The notes beneath the pieces were generated by a model. The model searched no databases, was not told where the DNA came from, and worked only from the letters and a program-made list of their open reading frames with translations. A DNA stretch of 64,000 nucleotides from Flavobacteriales bacterium (GTDB lineage: Bacteria; Bacteroidota; Bacteroidia; Flavobacteriales_D; Sanyastnellaceae): positions 806,001 through 870,000 of the forward strand of contig JAGYJM010000002.1 in assembly GCA_018402085.1 (NCBI GenBank), written 5' to 3'. Positions 1 through 8,265 of the stretch are shown here, in pieces. The number at the start of each line of letters is the position of its first letter. Position 1 is the first letter of the stretch. Position numbers and translations under genes: made by a program.

Positions 1-1039
1 CGGTACATCCATCCGGGAAGATGCATGAACCGTCGTCAGCCTGAGCAGTATCGTCATAATTGCATGCAGTAGGATCCATGCATCCTTCAATACATTCAGG
101 GATAGCCGGTTCAGACCATGAGATGGTCACAATACCGTTTCCGTTTCGTCCGCCTTGCGCGACTGAACCGTTGGTCACTCCACCGATGTAAGAAGAGCCA
201 CCGCCTCCAGCGGCGTGTTCAGTGGATGTGCCTCCACCGTAGTAGCCACCGCCACCGCCCCCGTTCCATGGGGTGGTTGTAGCGTCGCCGCTACCGCCTT
301 GGCCGAGTGCACCTCCGTAGCTTCCTCCTGCGACTTGTGAGCCACCTGTGCCGGGCGTCCAGTTGGAACCACCGCCGTCCTGGCCGGTAAGTCCGCCGCC
401 AGCGCCGCCGAAGCAGTTCGAGTTGTTGGTAGCGCCGCCGCCGCCACCGGCAACGATTACACGCGACTGGAGTGAAGTGAGGTTAACCGGGTCAGCATCG
501 AGGATGAGGCGCACGTCGGAGGCGCCACCGCCACCGCCTGCAGAACCACCGCCATTGCTTTGGCCATTCCCTCCGCCGTTCCAGCCAGCGCCAGTGGGGT
601 TCATGTTACCACTGGAGAGGGTTCCTTGTCCGCCAACGTACACGTAGAGTTCATCACCGGGGTTTACTGATAGGTCGCCTGAGGCATATCCACCTTCACC
701 ACCGGGGTAAGAACCAGACCAACCGCTGGCGCCCCATGCTTCGATCGAGACCGAGGTTACACCTGCAGGAACCGTGAAGGTTTGCGGGGCACCGGTGTAA
801 TTGAAGTCTTGCGAGAAGGATTGGCCTTCAGCGTTTGGATCATAGCAGTTTCCGCAGAGGTCATCTACGAAGGTACCGCCGCAGACGCCTGCGCAGTCGA
901 TGATGAACTGGCAAGAGCCGTCGTTTGTTATTGCATTTGGGTCATAATTGCAGGCTGACTGATCTGTACAGCCGCTTTGAGCGTGCAGGTTCACTCCGGC
1001 GAAAAGCAGGGCGACCGCGGTTAAGAGTAATCGGTGCAT
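1..1039 (-). CDS. Giant glycine-rich modular secreted protein A (N-terminal part; runs off the window start)
   Basis: The ATG is at 1037-1039 and opens a Sec signal peptide (MHRLLLTAVALLF...NLHA, cleavage likely before Gln21). A Cys/Asp-rich block with GCTDQSACNYDP...DGSC and CGGTFVDDLCGNCYDPN follows. A glycine-rich domain then starts as NYTGAPQTFTVPAGVTSV and continues through YVYVGGQG, GGGGGASDVR, RVIVAGGGGG and GGGGYYGGGG. The window ends inside the next mini-repeat block, so the module number and tail are unknown. The leader and upstream DNA are almost the same as those of the neighbouring gene at 1185-8120, so the two are recent duplicates. The glycine-rich domain resembles the Gly_rich/ALK-LTK-type domain family. 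Export through Sec is clear; the final location is inferred to be extracellular. An in-frame TTG seven codons upstream is also possible, but the ATG places the signal peptide correctly. Confidence 0.85.
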   Translation of the reverse strand, partial: MHRLLLTAVALLFAGVNLHAQSGCTDQSACNYDPNAITNDGSCQFIIDCAGVCGGTFVDDLCGNCYDPNAEGQSFSQDFNYTGAPQTFTVPAGVTSVSIEAWGASGWSGSYPGGEGGYASGDLSVNPGDELYVYVGGQGTLSSGNMNPTGAGWNGGGNGQSNGGGSAGGGGGASDVRLILDADPVNLTSLQSRVIVAGGGGGATNNSNCFGGAGGGLTGQDGGGSNWTPGTGGSQVAGGSYGGALGQGGSGDATTTPWNGGGGGGYYGGGTSTEHAAGGGGSSYIGGVTNGSVAQGGRNGNGIVTISWSEPAIPECIEGCMDPTACNYDDTAQADDGSCIFPDGCT

Positions 1040-1062
1040 TTTGGTAATGGTTAAGTTCAATT

Positions 1063-1070
1063 CAAAAATA
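1063..1070 (-). promoter_or_regulatory. Candidate Bacteroidota -7 element of gene A
   Basis: On the minus strand this reads TATTTTTG, matching TAnnTTTG, and ends 23 nt before the ATG at 1039. No good -33 TTG is visible at the expected distance, so the call rests on the -7 box. The same box is conserved upstream of the paralogue (8144-8151) and occurs upstream of the plus-strand paralogue (50392-50399). Confidence 0.35.
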
Positions 1071-1128
1071 GTTTTTCTTCAGTGATTTCGTGTTTTCAGT
1101 TTGTTAAGCTTCTGCATATGGCGGCATG

Positions 1129-1168
1129 AAAAAGCCGGCGCGAGGCCGGCTTTTTGGTTTTCTTTTTT
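1129..1168 (-). terminator. Rho-independent terminator after gene B
   Basis: AAAAAGCCGGC (1129-1139) and GCCGGCTTTTT (1145-1155) form a perfect 11-bp stem with a 5-nt loop. It begins 30 nt past the stop codon at 1185 of the upstream minus-strand gene. It has T runs on both strands and could act bidirectionally. A second small hairpin, GTAGC-AAAA-GCTAC, spans the stop codon at 1175-1188. Confidence 0.8.
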
Positions 1169-1184
1169 TACGGCGTAGCAAAAG

Positions 1185-4100
1185 CTACGGACAAGATTGT
1201 CCGAATGTGCCAAGGAATTGTAGCAGATCGGATGAGTTCACAAGCAAATCACCATTGAGATCACTGGCACATGTGAGCTGGCATGAGCCGTCATCATCCG
1301 TCGCTTCTGCGACGAAATTCAGCGCTTCCGGATCGGTACAACCGTCTATTTCCAGCTCATCACAAACTCCGTCGCCGTCTGTATCGTTCAGGCAGGTAAA
1401 GTTGCAATCGTAATGAGCAGGAGGGAAGAAGCAGTTGCCTGAATCGACGGTTGCATTGGCGTTGTAGTTGCAGGCCGCTGGATCCATGCAATCTTCGATA
1501 TCTGTTGCGGCGTACTCGCAGCTGCCGTCATCTGAAGTGGCTTCAGGATTATAATTTAAAGCATTCTCATAAGTACAACCGGAGATTTCCGCAAAGTCGC
1601 AACTTCCATCATCGGTGGTTGCGGCGCTGTTGTAGTTGTTTGCATCGCTGTACGTGCATCCGTAAACTTCAAGTTCATCGCAAACTCCATTGCCATTGTC
1701 ATCATCGAGGCAGTTGCCGCTGCAATCTTCAAATGGGTTGGCGTAGGTGCAGCTTTCATCATCACAGAGCGCGAATTCATTGTAATTGCAGGCAGATTCG
1801 TCGGTGCATCCATCAGGAAGGATGCAAGACCCGTCATCTTGATTGGCTTGAGGGTCGAAGTTACAAGCTGTTTCATCGGTGCAACCTGAGAAGATGCAAG
1901 AACCATCATCCGCGTCAGCGTCGGGATCGAAGTTGTCTGCTTCGGAATTGGTGCAGCCCTCGTTGCATTCAGGAACCAAAGCAACCTCCCATGAAATAAT
2001 GACGTATCCGTTGCCGGTATTTACACCTGAAGTTGTTTGGGTGTTGGTATTTCCTGGAGCGTCGACAAAGGACGATCCGCCACCCCCACCGGAGAACTGG
2101 CCGCCGCCACCACCGTAGTAGCCGCCACCGCCGCCACCGCCGCCGGCACCGTCGCCGTCACCATCTCCTCCTTGCCCGAATGATCCGGGCTCAACATCTC
2201 CGTAGGTTGGAGCAAATCCACCTGCATTTTGTGTACCTCCTCCGCTAATCCATGCGGGGTTGTCGTTCGCGGGATCGCCTTCACCACCAGTGAGTCCTCC
2301 GCCATCACCACCGTTTCTTCCTTGCTCGAGGTAGCCGTGTCCACCACCGCCGCCAGCGACAATGAGACGGTCACTGAATCCTGTACCGCGGCGTACGTCC
2401 GAGGCGCCTCCGCCTGTGCCTGCGCGACCTGAGGTGCTGTAGATGCCACCACCGCCATTGAATCCACCATCTGGTATTACTCCAAAGGCTGAGGTTCCAG
2501 CACCACCAACATAGACGTTGAGTACTTCCAATGGAGTGACAGGTATTGTGGCAGTGGCGCTGCCGCCCAGTCCACCTTGCGCAGCACCGTTGCCTCCGCC
2601 TTGCGCGCCATAAGCTTCTACGGTGATTTCCGTGACATTTTCAGGTACGGTAAACGACTGCACACCACCGGTGAAATCGAACTGTTGTGATCCGGGCTCA
2701 CTGACGCCGTTGGGGTCGTAGCAGTTGCCGCAGAGGTCACCTACGAAGGTTCCCCCGCAAACGCCGGCGCAGTCAATTACGAAGGCACATGAGCCGTCAT
2801 CGCAGATTGCATTTGGGTCATAGTTGCACGCAGTATCATCGGTGCAGCCATCGGGCAGTACGCATGAGCCGTCGTCGCATTGTGCGGTGTCATCGTAGTT
2901 GCATGCTGTTGGGTCTGTACATCCGTCAGGGAGGATGCAAGATCCATCGTCAACCTCTGCGGTATCGTCATAGTTACAAGCGAGTGGGTTCATGCAGCCT
3001 TCGTTGCATTCAGGTATGGTAAGTCCTGCCCATGAAATAATGACGTATCCGTTGCCGGTATTTACACCTGAAGTTGTTTGGGTGTTGGTATTTCCGGGAG
3101 CGTCAACAAAGGACGATCCGCCACCCCCACCGGAGAACTGGCCGCCGCCACCACCGTAGTAGCCGCCACCGCCGCCACCGCCGCCGGCACCGTCGCCGTC
3201 ACCATCTCCTCCTTGCCCGAATGATCCGGGCTCAACATCTCCGTAGGTTGGAGCAAATCCACCTGCATTTTGTGTACCTCCTCCGCTAATCCATGCGGGG
3301 TTGTCGTTCGCGGGATCGCCTTCACCACCAGTGAGTCCTCCGCCATCACCACCGTTTCTTCCTTGCTCGAGGTAGCCGTGTCCACCACCGCCGCCAGCGA
3401 CAATGAGACGGTCACTGAATCCTGTACCGCGGCGTACGTCCGAGGCGCCTCCGCCTGTGCCTGCGCGACCTGAGGTGCTGTAGATGCCACCACCGCCATT
3501 GAATCCACCATCTGGTATTACTCCAAAGGCTGAGGTTCCAGCACCACCAACATAGACGTTGAGTACTTCCAATGGAGTAACGGGTATTGTGGCAGTGGCG
3601 CTGCCGCCCAGTCCACCTTGCGCAGCACCGTTGCCTCCGCCTTGCGCGCCATAAGCTTCTACGGTGATTTCAGTGACATTTTCAGGTACGGTAAACGACT
3701 GCACACCACCGGTGAAATCGAACTGTTGTGATCCGGGCTCACTGACGCCGTTGGGGTCGTAGCAGTTGCCGCAGAGGTCACCTACGAAGGTTCCCCCGCA
3801 AACGCCGGCGCAGTCAATTACGAAGGCACATGAGCCGTCATCGCAGATTGCATTTGGGTCATAGTTGCACGCAGTATCATCGGTGCAGCCATCGGGCAGT
3901 ACGCATGAGCCGTCGTCGCATTGTGCGGTGTCATCGTAGTTGCATGCTGTTGGGTCTGTACATCCGTCAGGGAGGATGCAAGATCCATCGTCAACCTCTG
4001 CGGTATCGTCATAGTTACAAGCGAGTGGGTTCATGCAGCCTTCGTTGCATTCAGGTATGGTAAGTCCTGCCCATGAAATAATGACGTATCCGTTGCCGGT

Positions 4101-7100
4101 ATTTACACCTGAAGTTGTTTGGGTGTTGGTATTTCCGGGAGCGTCAACAAAGGACGATCCGCCACCCCCACCGGAGAACTGGCCGCCGCCACCACCGTAG
4201 TAGCCGCCACCGCCGCCACCGCCGCCGGCACCGTCGCCGTCACCATCTCCTCCTTGCCCGAATGATCCGGGCTCAACATCTCCGTAGGTTGGAGCAAATC
4301 CACCTGCATTTTGTGTACCTCCTCCGCTAATCCATGCGGGGTTGTCGTTCGCGGGATCGCCTTCACCACCAGTGAGTCCTCCGCCATCACCACCGTTTCT
4401 TCCTTGCTCGAGGTAGCCGTGTCCACCACCGCCGCCAGCGACAATGAGACGGTCACTGAATCCTGTACCGCGGCGTACGTCCGAGGCGCCTCCGCCTGTG
4501 CCTGCGCGACCTGAGGTGCTGTAGATGCCACCACCGCCATTGAATCCACCATCTGGTATTACTCCAAAGGCTGAGGTTCCAGCACCACCAACATAGACGT
4601 TGAGTACTTCCAATGGAGTAACGGGTATTGTGGCAGTGGCGCTGCCGCCCAGTCCACCTTGCGCAGCACCGTTGCCTCCGCCTTGCGCGCCATAAGCTTC
4701 TACGGTGATTTCCGTGACATTTTCAGGTACGGTAAACGACTGCACACCACCGGTGAAATCGAACTGTTGTGATCCGGGCTCACTGATGCCGTTGGGGTCG
4801 TAGCAGTTGCCGCAGAGGTCACCTACGAAGGTACCACCGCAAACGCCGGCACAGTCTATGACAAAGGCACATGAGCCGTCATCACAGATTGCATTTGGGT
4901 CATAGTTGCACGCAGTATCATCGGTGCAGCCATCGGGCAGTACGCATGAGCCGTCGTCGCATTGTGCGGTGTCATCGTAGTTGCATGCTGTTGGGTCTGT
5001 ACATCCGTCAGGGAGGATGCAAGATCCATCGTCAACCTCTGCGGTATCGTCATAGTTACAAGCGAGTGGGTTCATGCAGCCTTCGTTGCATTCAGGTATG
5101 GTAAGTCCTGCCCATGAAATAATGACGTATCCGTTGCCGGCATTTACACCTGAAGTTGTTTGGGTGTTGGTATTTCCTGGAGCGTCAACAAAGGACGAAC
5201 CTCCGCCACCGCCGGAGAACTGGCCGCCGCCGCCACCGTAGTAGCCGCCGCCGCCGCCGCCACCGCCGGCACCGTCGCCGTCACCATCTCCTCCTTGCCC
5301 GAATGATCCGGGCTCAACATCTCCGTAGGTTGGAGCAAATCCACCTGCATTTTGTGTACCTCCTCCGCTAATCCATGCGGGGTTGTCGTTCGCGGGATCG
5401 CCTTCACCACCAGTGAGTCCTCCGCCATCACCACCGTTTCTTCCTTGCTCGAGGTAGCCGTGTCCACCACCGCCGCCAGCGACAATGAGACGGTCACTGA
5501 ATCCTGTACCGCGGCGTACGTCCGAGGCGCCTCCGCCTGTGCCTGCGCGACCTGAGGTGCTGTAGATGCCACCACCGCCATTGAATCCACCATCTGGTAT
5601 TACTCCAAAGGCTGAGGTTCCAGCACCACCAACATAGACGTTGAGTACTTCCAATGGAGTGACAGGTATTGTGGCAGTGGCGCTGCCGCCCAGTCCACCT
5701 TGCGCAGCACCGTTGCCTCCGCCTTGCGCGCCATAAGCTTCTACTGTTATTTCTGTGACATTTTCAGGTACGGTAAACGACTGCACACCACCGGTGAAAT
5801 CGAACTGTTGTGATCCGGGCTCACTGACGCCGTTGGGGTCGTAGCAGTTGCCGCAGAGGTCACCTACGAAGGTTCCCCCGCAAACGCCGGCGCAGTCAAT
5901 TACGAAGGCACATGAGCCGTCATCGCAGATTGCATTTGGGTCATAGTTGCACGCAGTATCATCGGTGCAGCCATCGGGCAGTACGCATGAGCCGTCGTCG
6001 CATTGTGCGGTGTCATCGTAGTTGCATGCTGTTGGGTCTGTACATCCGTCAGGGAGGATGCAAGATCCATCGTCAACCTCTGCGGTATCGTCATAGTTAC
6101 AAGCGAGTGGGTTCATGCAGCCTTCGTTGCATTCAGGTATGGTAAGTCCTGACCATGAAATAATGACGTATCCGTCGCCGGCATTTACACCTGAAGTTGT
6201 TTGCGTGTTGGTATTACCCGGAGCGTCGACAAAGGACGATCCGCCACCCCCACCGGAGAACTGGCCGCCGCCGCCACCGTAGTAGCCGCCGCCGCCACCG
6301 CCACCGCCGGCACCGTCGCCGTCACCATCTCCTCCTTGCCCGAATGATCCGGGCTCAACATCTCCGTAGGTTGGAGCAAATCCACCTGCATTTTGTGTAC
6401 CTCCTCCGCTAATCCATGCGGGGTTGTCGTTCGCGGGATCGCCTTCACCACCAGTGAGTCCTCCGCCATCACCACCGTTTCTTCCTTGCTCGAGGTAGCC
6501 GTGTCCACCACCGCCGCCAGCGACAATGAGACGGTCATTGAATCCTGTACCGCGGCGTACGTCCGAGGCGCCTCCGCCTGTGCCTGCGCGACCTGAGGTG
6601 CTGTAGATGCCACCACCGCCATTGAATCCACCATCTGGTATTACTCCAAAGGCTGAGGTTCCAGCACCACCAACATAGACGTTGAGTACTTCCAATGGAG
6701 TGACGGGTATTGTGGCTGTCGCGCTGCCTCCGAGACCTCCGACAGCTGCGCCATTCGAGCCACCTTGTGCGCCAAATGCTTCTACTGTTATTTCAGTGAC
6801 ATTTTCAGGTACGGTAAACGACTGCACACCACCGGTGAAATCGAACTGTAGTGATCCGGGCTCACTGACGCCGTTGGGGTCGTAGCAGTTGCCGCAGAGG
6901 TCACCTACGAAGGTTCCCCCGCAAACGCCGGCGCAGTCAATTACGAAGGCACATGAGCCGTCATCGCAGATTGCATTTGGGTCATAGTTGCACGCAGTAT
7001 CATCGGTGCAGCCATCGGGCAGTACGCATGAGCCGTCGTCGCATTGTGCGGTGTCATCGTAGTTGCATGCTGTTGGGTCTGTACATCCGTCAGGGAGGAT

Positions 7101-8120
7101 GCAAGATCCATCGTCAACCTCTGCGGTATCGTCATAGTTACAAGCGAGTGGGTTCATGCAGCCTTCGTTGCATTCAGGTATGGTAAGTCCTGCCCATGAA
7201 ATAATGACGTATCCGTCGCCGGTATTTACACCTGAAGTTGTTTGGGTGTTGGTATTTCCGGGAGCGTCAACAAAGGACGATCCGCCACCCCCACCGGAGA
7301 ACTGGCCGCCGCCACCACCGTAGTAGCCGCCACCGCCGCCACCGCCGCCGGCACCGTCGCCGTCACCATCTCCTCCTTGCCCGAATGATCCGGGCTCAAC
7401 ATCTCCGTAGGTTGGAGCAAATCCACCTGCATTTTGTGTACCTCCTCCGCTAATCCATGCGGGGTTGTCGTTCGCGGGATCGCCTTCACCACCAGTGAGT
7501 CCTCCGCCATCACCACCGTTTCTTCCTTGCTCGAGGTAGCCGTGTCCACCACCGCCGCCAGCGACAATGAGACGGTCATTGAATCCTGTACCGCGGCGTA
7601 CGTCCGAGGCGCCTCCGCCTGTGCCTGCGCGACCTGAGGTGCTGTAGATGCCACCACCGCCATTGAATCCACCATCTGGTATTACTCCAAAGGCTGAGGT
7701 TCCAGCACCACCAACATAGACGTTGAGTACTTCCAATGGAGTGACGGGTATTGTGGCTGTCGCGCTGCCTCCGAGACCTCCGACAGCTGCGCCATTCGAG
7801 CCACCTTGTGCGCCAAATGCTTCTACTGTTATTTCAGTGACATTTTCAGGTACGGTAAACGACTGCACACCACCGGTGAAATCGAACTGTAGTGATCCGG
7901 GCTCACTGACGCCGTTGGGGTCGTAGCAGTTGCCGCAGAGGTCACCTACGAAGGTTCCACCGCAGACACCAGCGCAATCAACCACAAAGGCGCATGAGCC
8001 ATCGTCAGTTATTGCATTTGGGTCATAATTGCAGGCTGACTGATCTGTACAGCCGCTTTGAGCGTGCAGGTTCACTCCGGCGAAAAGCAGGGCGACCGCG
8101 GTTAAGAGTAATCGGTGCAT
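1185..8120 (-). CDS. Giant glycine-rich modular secreted protein B, six near-identical 347-residue modules
   Basis: This is a 2311-residue protein. The ATG at 8118-8120 opens a signal peptide (residues 1-20); a TTG 21 nt upstream is less likely. After one Cys/Asp-rich block (about 22-75) come six glycine-rich domains of about 240 residues, separated by five Cys/Asp blocks of about 107 residues. The period is exactly 347 residues (1041 bp). Each glycine-rich domain starts FDFTGGVQSFTVPENVTEI and contains YVGGAGTSAF, GGGASDVRRG, LIVAGGGGGHGY and a run of eight or more Gly before YYGGGGG. The last ~255 residues are non-repeated Cys/Asp mini-repeats, a TSP3-like DTDGDGVCDELE stretch and a dockerin-like end (DLNGDLLVNSSDLLQFLG...FGQSCP). 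No T9SS sorting domain is recognisable. Role inferred: extracellular structural, matrix or adhesive protein; no enzymatic motif is seen. Confidence 0.9.
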   Translation of the reverse strand: MHRLLLTAVALLFAGVNLHAQSGCTDQSACNYDPNAITDDGSCAFVVDCAGVCGGTFVGDLCGNCYDPNGVSEPGSLQFDFTGGVQSFTVPENVTEITVEAFGAQGGSNGAAVGGLGGSATATIPVTPLEVLNVYVGGAGTSAFGVIPDGGFNGGGGIYSTSGRAGTGGGASDVRRGTGFNDRLIVAGGGGGHGYLEQGRNGGDGGGLTGGEGDPANDNPAWISGGGTQNAGGFAPTYGDVEPGSFGQGGDGDGDGAGGGGGGGGYYGGGGGQFSGGGGGSSFVDAPGNTNTQTTSGVNTGDGYVIISWAGLTIPECNEGCMNPLACNYDDTAEVDDGSCILPDGCTDPTACNYDDTAQCDDGSCVLPDGCTDDTACNYDPNAICDDGSCAFVIDCAGVCGGTFVGDLCGNCYDPNGVSEPGSLQFDFTGGVQSFTVPENVTEITVEAFGAQGGSNGAAVGGLGGSATATIPVTPLEVLNVYVGGAGTSAFGVIPDGGFNGGGGIYSTSGRAGTGGGASDVRRGTGFNDRLIVAGGGGGHGYLEQGRNGGDGGGLTGGEGDPANDNPAWISGGGTQNAGGFAPTYGDVEPGSFGQGGDGDGDGAGGGGGGGGYYGGGGGQFSGGGGGSSFVDAPGNTNTQTTSGVNAGDGYVIISWSGLTIPECNEGCMNPLACNYDDTAEVDDGSCILPDGCTDPTACNYDDTAQCDDGSCVLPDGCTDDTACNYDPNAICDDGSCAFVIDCAGVCGGTFVGDLCGNCYDPNGVSEPGSQQFDFTGGVQSFTVPENVTEITVEAYGAQGGGNGAAQGGLGGSATATIPVTPLEVLNVYVGGAGTSAFGVIPDGGFNGGGGIYSTSGRAGTGGGASDVRRGTGFSDRLIVAGGGGGHGYLEQGRNGGDGGGLTGGEGDPANDNPAWISGGGTQNAGGFAPTYGDVEPGSFGQGGDGDGDGAGGGGGGGGYYGGGGGQFSGGGGGSSFVDAPGNTNTQTTSGVNAGNGYVIISWAGLTIPECNEGCMNPLACNYDDTAEVDDGSCILPDGCTDPTACNYDDTAQCDDGSCVLPDGCTDDTACNYDPNAICDDGSCAFVIDCAGVCGGTFVGDLCGNCYDPNGISEPGSQQFDFTGGVQSFTVPENVTEITVEAYGAQGGGNGAAQGGLGGSATATIPVTPLEVLNVYVGGAGTSAFGVIPDGGFNGGGGIYSTSGRAGTGGGASDVRRGTGFSDRLIVAGGGGGHGYLEQGRNGGDGGGLTGGEGDPANDNPAWISGGGTQNAGGFAPTYGDVEPGSFGQGGDGDGDGAGGGGGGGGYYGGGGGQFSGGGGGSSFVDAPGNTNTQTTSGVNTGNGYVIISWAGLTIPECNEGCMNPLACNYDDTAEVDDGSCILPDGCTDPTACNYDDTAQCDDGSCVLPDGCTDDTACNYDPNAICDDGSCAFVIDCAGVCGGTFVGDLCGNCYDPNGVSEPGSQQFDFTGGVQSFTVPENVTEITVEAYGAQGGGNGAAQGGLGGSATATIPVTPLEVLNVYVGGAGTSAFGVIPDGGFNGGGGIYSTSGRAGTGGGASDVRRGTGFSDRLIVAGGGGGHGYLEQGRNGGDGGGLTGGEGDPANDNPAWISGGGTQNAGGFAPTYGDVEPGSFGQGGDGDGDGAGGGGGGGGYYGGGGGQFSGGGGGSSFVDAPGNTNTQTTSGVNTGNGYVIISWAGLTIPECNEGCMNPLACNYDDTAEVDDGSCILPDGCTDPTACNYDDTAQCDDGSCVLPDGCTDDTACNYDPNAICDDGSCAFVIDCAGVCGGTFVGDLCGNCYDPNGVSEPGSQQFDFTGGVQSFTVPENVTEITVEAYGAQGGGNGAAQGGLGGSATATIPVTPLEVLNVYVGGAGTSAFGVIPDGGFNGGGGIYSTSGRAGTGGGASDVRRGTGFSDRLIVAGGGGGHGYLEQGRNGGDGGGLTGGEGDPANDNPAWISGGGTQNAGGFAPTYGDVEPGSFGQGGDGDGDGAGGGGGGGGYYGGGGGQFSGGGGGSSFVDAPGNTNTQTTSGVNTGNGYVIISWEVALVPECNEGCTNSEADNFDPDADADDGSCIFSGCTDETACNFDPQANQDDGSCILPDGCTDESACNYNEFALCDDESCTYANPFEDCSGNCLDDDNGNGVCDELEVYGCTYSDANNYNSAATTDDGSCDFAEISGCTYENALNYNPEATSDDGSCEYAATDIEDCMDPAACNYNANATVDSGNCFFPPAHYDCNFTCLNDTDGDGVCDELEIDGCTDPEALNFVAEATDDDGSCQLTCASDLNGDLLVNSSDLLQFLGTFGQSCP
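1988..7970 (-). repeat. Array of about 5.75 copies of a 1041-bp coding repeat in gene B
   Basis: Equivalent positions recur at exactly 1041-bp spacing (for example the segment at 2021, 3062, 4103, 5144, 6185 and 7226). Copies differ by scattered single bases only. The two copies nearest the N terminus share one variant set (AFGAQGGSNGAAVGG, GSLQFDF) and the other four another (AYGAQGGGNGAAQGG, GSQQFDF). Confidence 0.9.
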
Positions 8121-8143
8121 TTTGGTAATGGTTAAGTTCAATT

Positions 8144-8151
8144 CAAAAATA
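8144..8151 (-). promoter_or_regulatory. Candidate -7 element of gene B
   Basis: Minus-strand TATTTTTG (TAnnTTTG type), 23 nt before the ATG at 8120. It lies in a block nearly identical to 1040-1184, so genes A and B should be transcribed from the same kind of promoter. No clear -33 TTG is seen. Confidence 0.35.
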
Positions 8152-8210
8152 GTTTTTCTTCAGTGATTTCGTGTTTTCAGCCTGTTAAGCTTCTGCATAC
8201 AAGCGGCATG

Positions 8211-8248
8211 AAAAAGCCGGCGCGAGGCCGGCTTTTTGGGTTTCTTTT
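8211..8248 (-). terminator. Rho-independent terminator after gene C
   Basis: AAAAAGCCGGC (8211-8221), a 5-nt loop and GCCGGCTTTTT (8227-8237) repeat the terminator found at 1129. It lies about 28 nt past the stop codon of the gene at 8266-13718. Confidence 0.8.
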
Positions 8249-8265
8249 TTACGGCGTAGCAAAAG

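Noticed and set aside
1988-7970. CRISPR-like or minisatellite interpretation of the repeats
   Set aside because: The repeat length is kilobase-scale, in frame and coding; no short direct repeats with unique spacers and no cas genes.
8121-8141. TTG start at 8141 adding MNLTITK to gene B (and the same for gene A)
   Set aside because: The ATG at 8120 gives a typical signal peptide directly; the longer form adds polar residues with no support.
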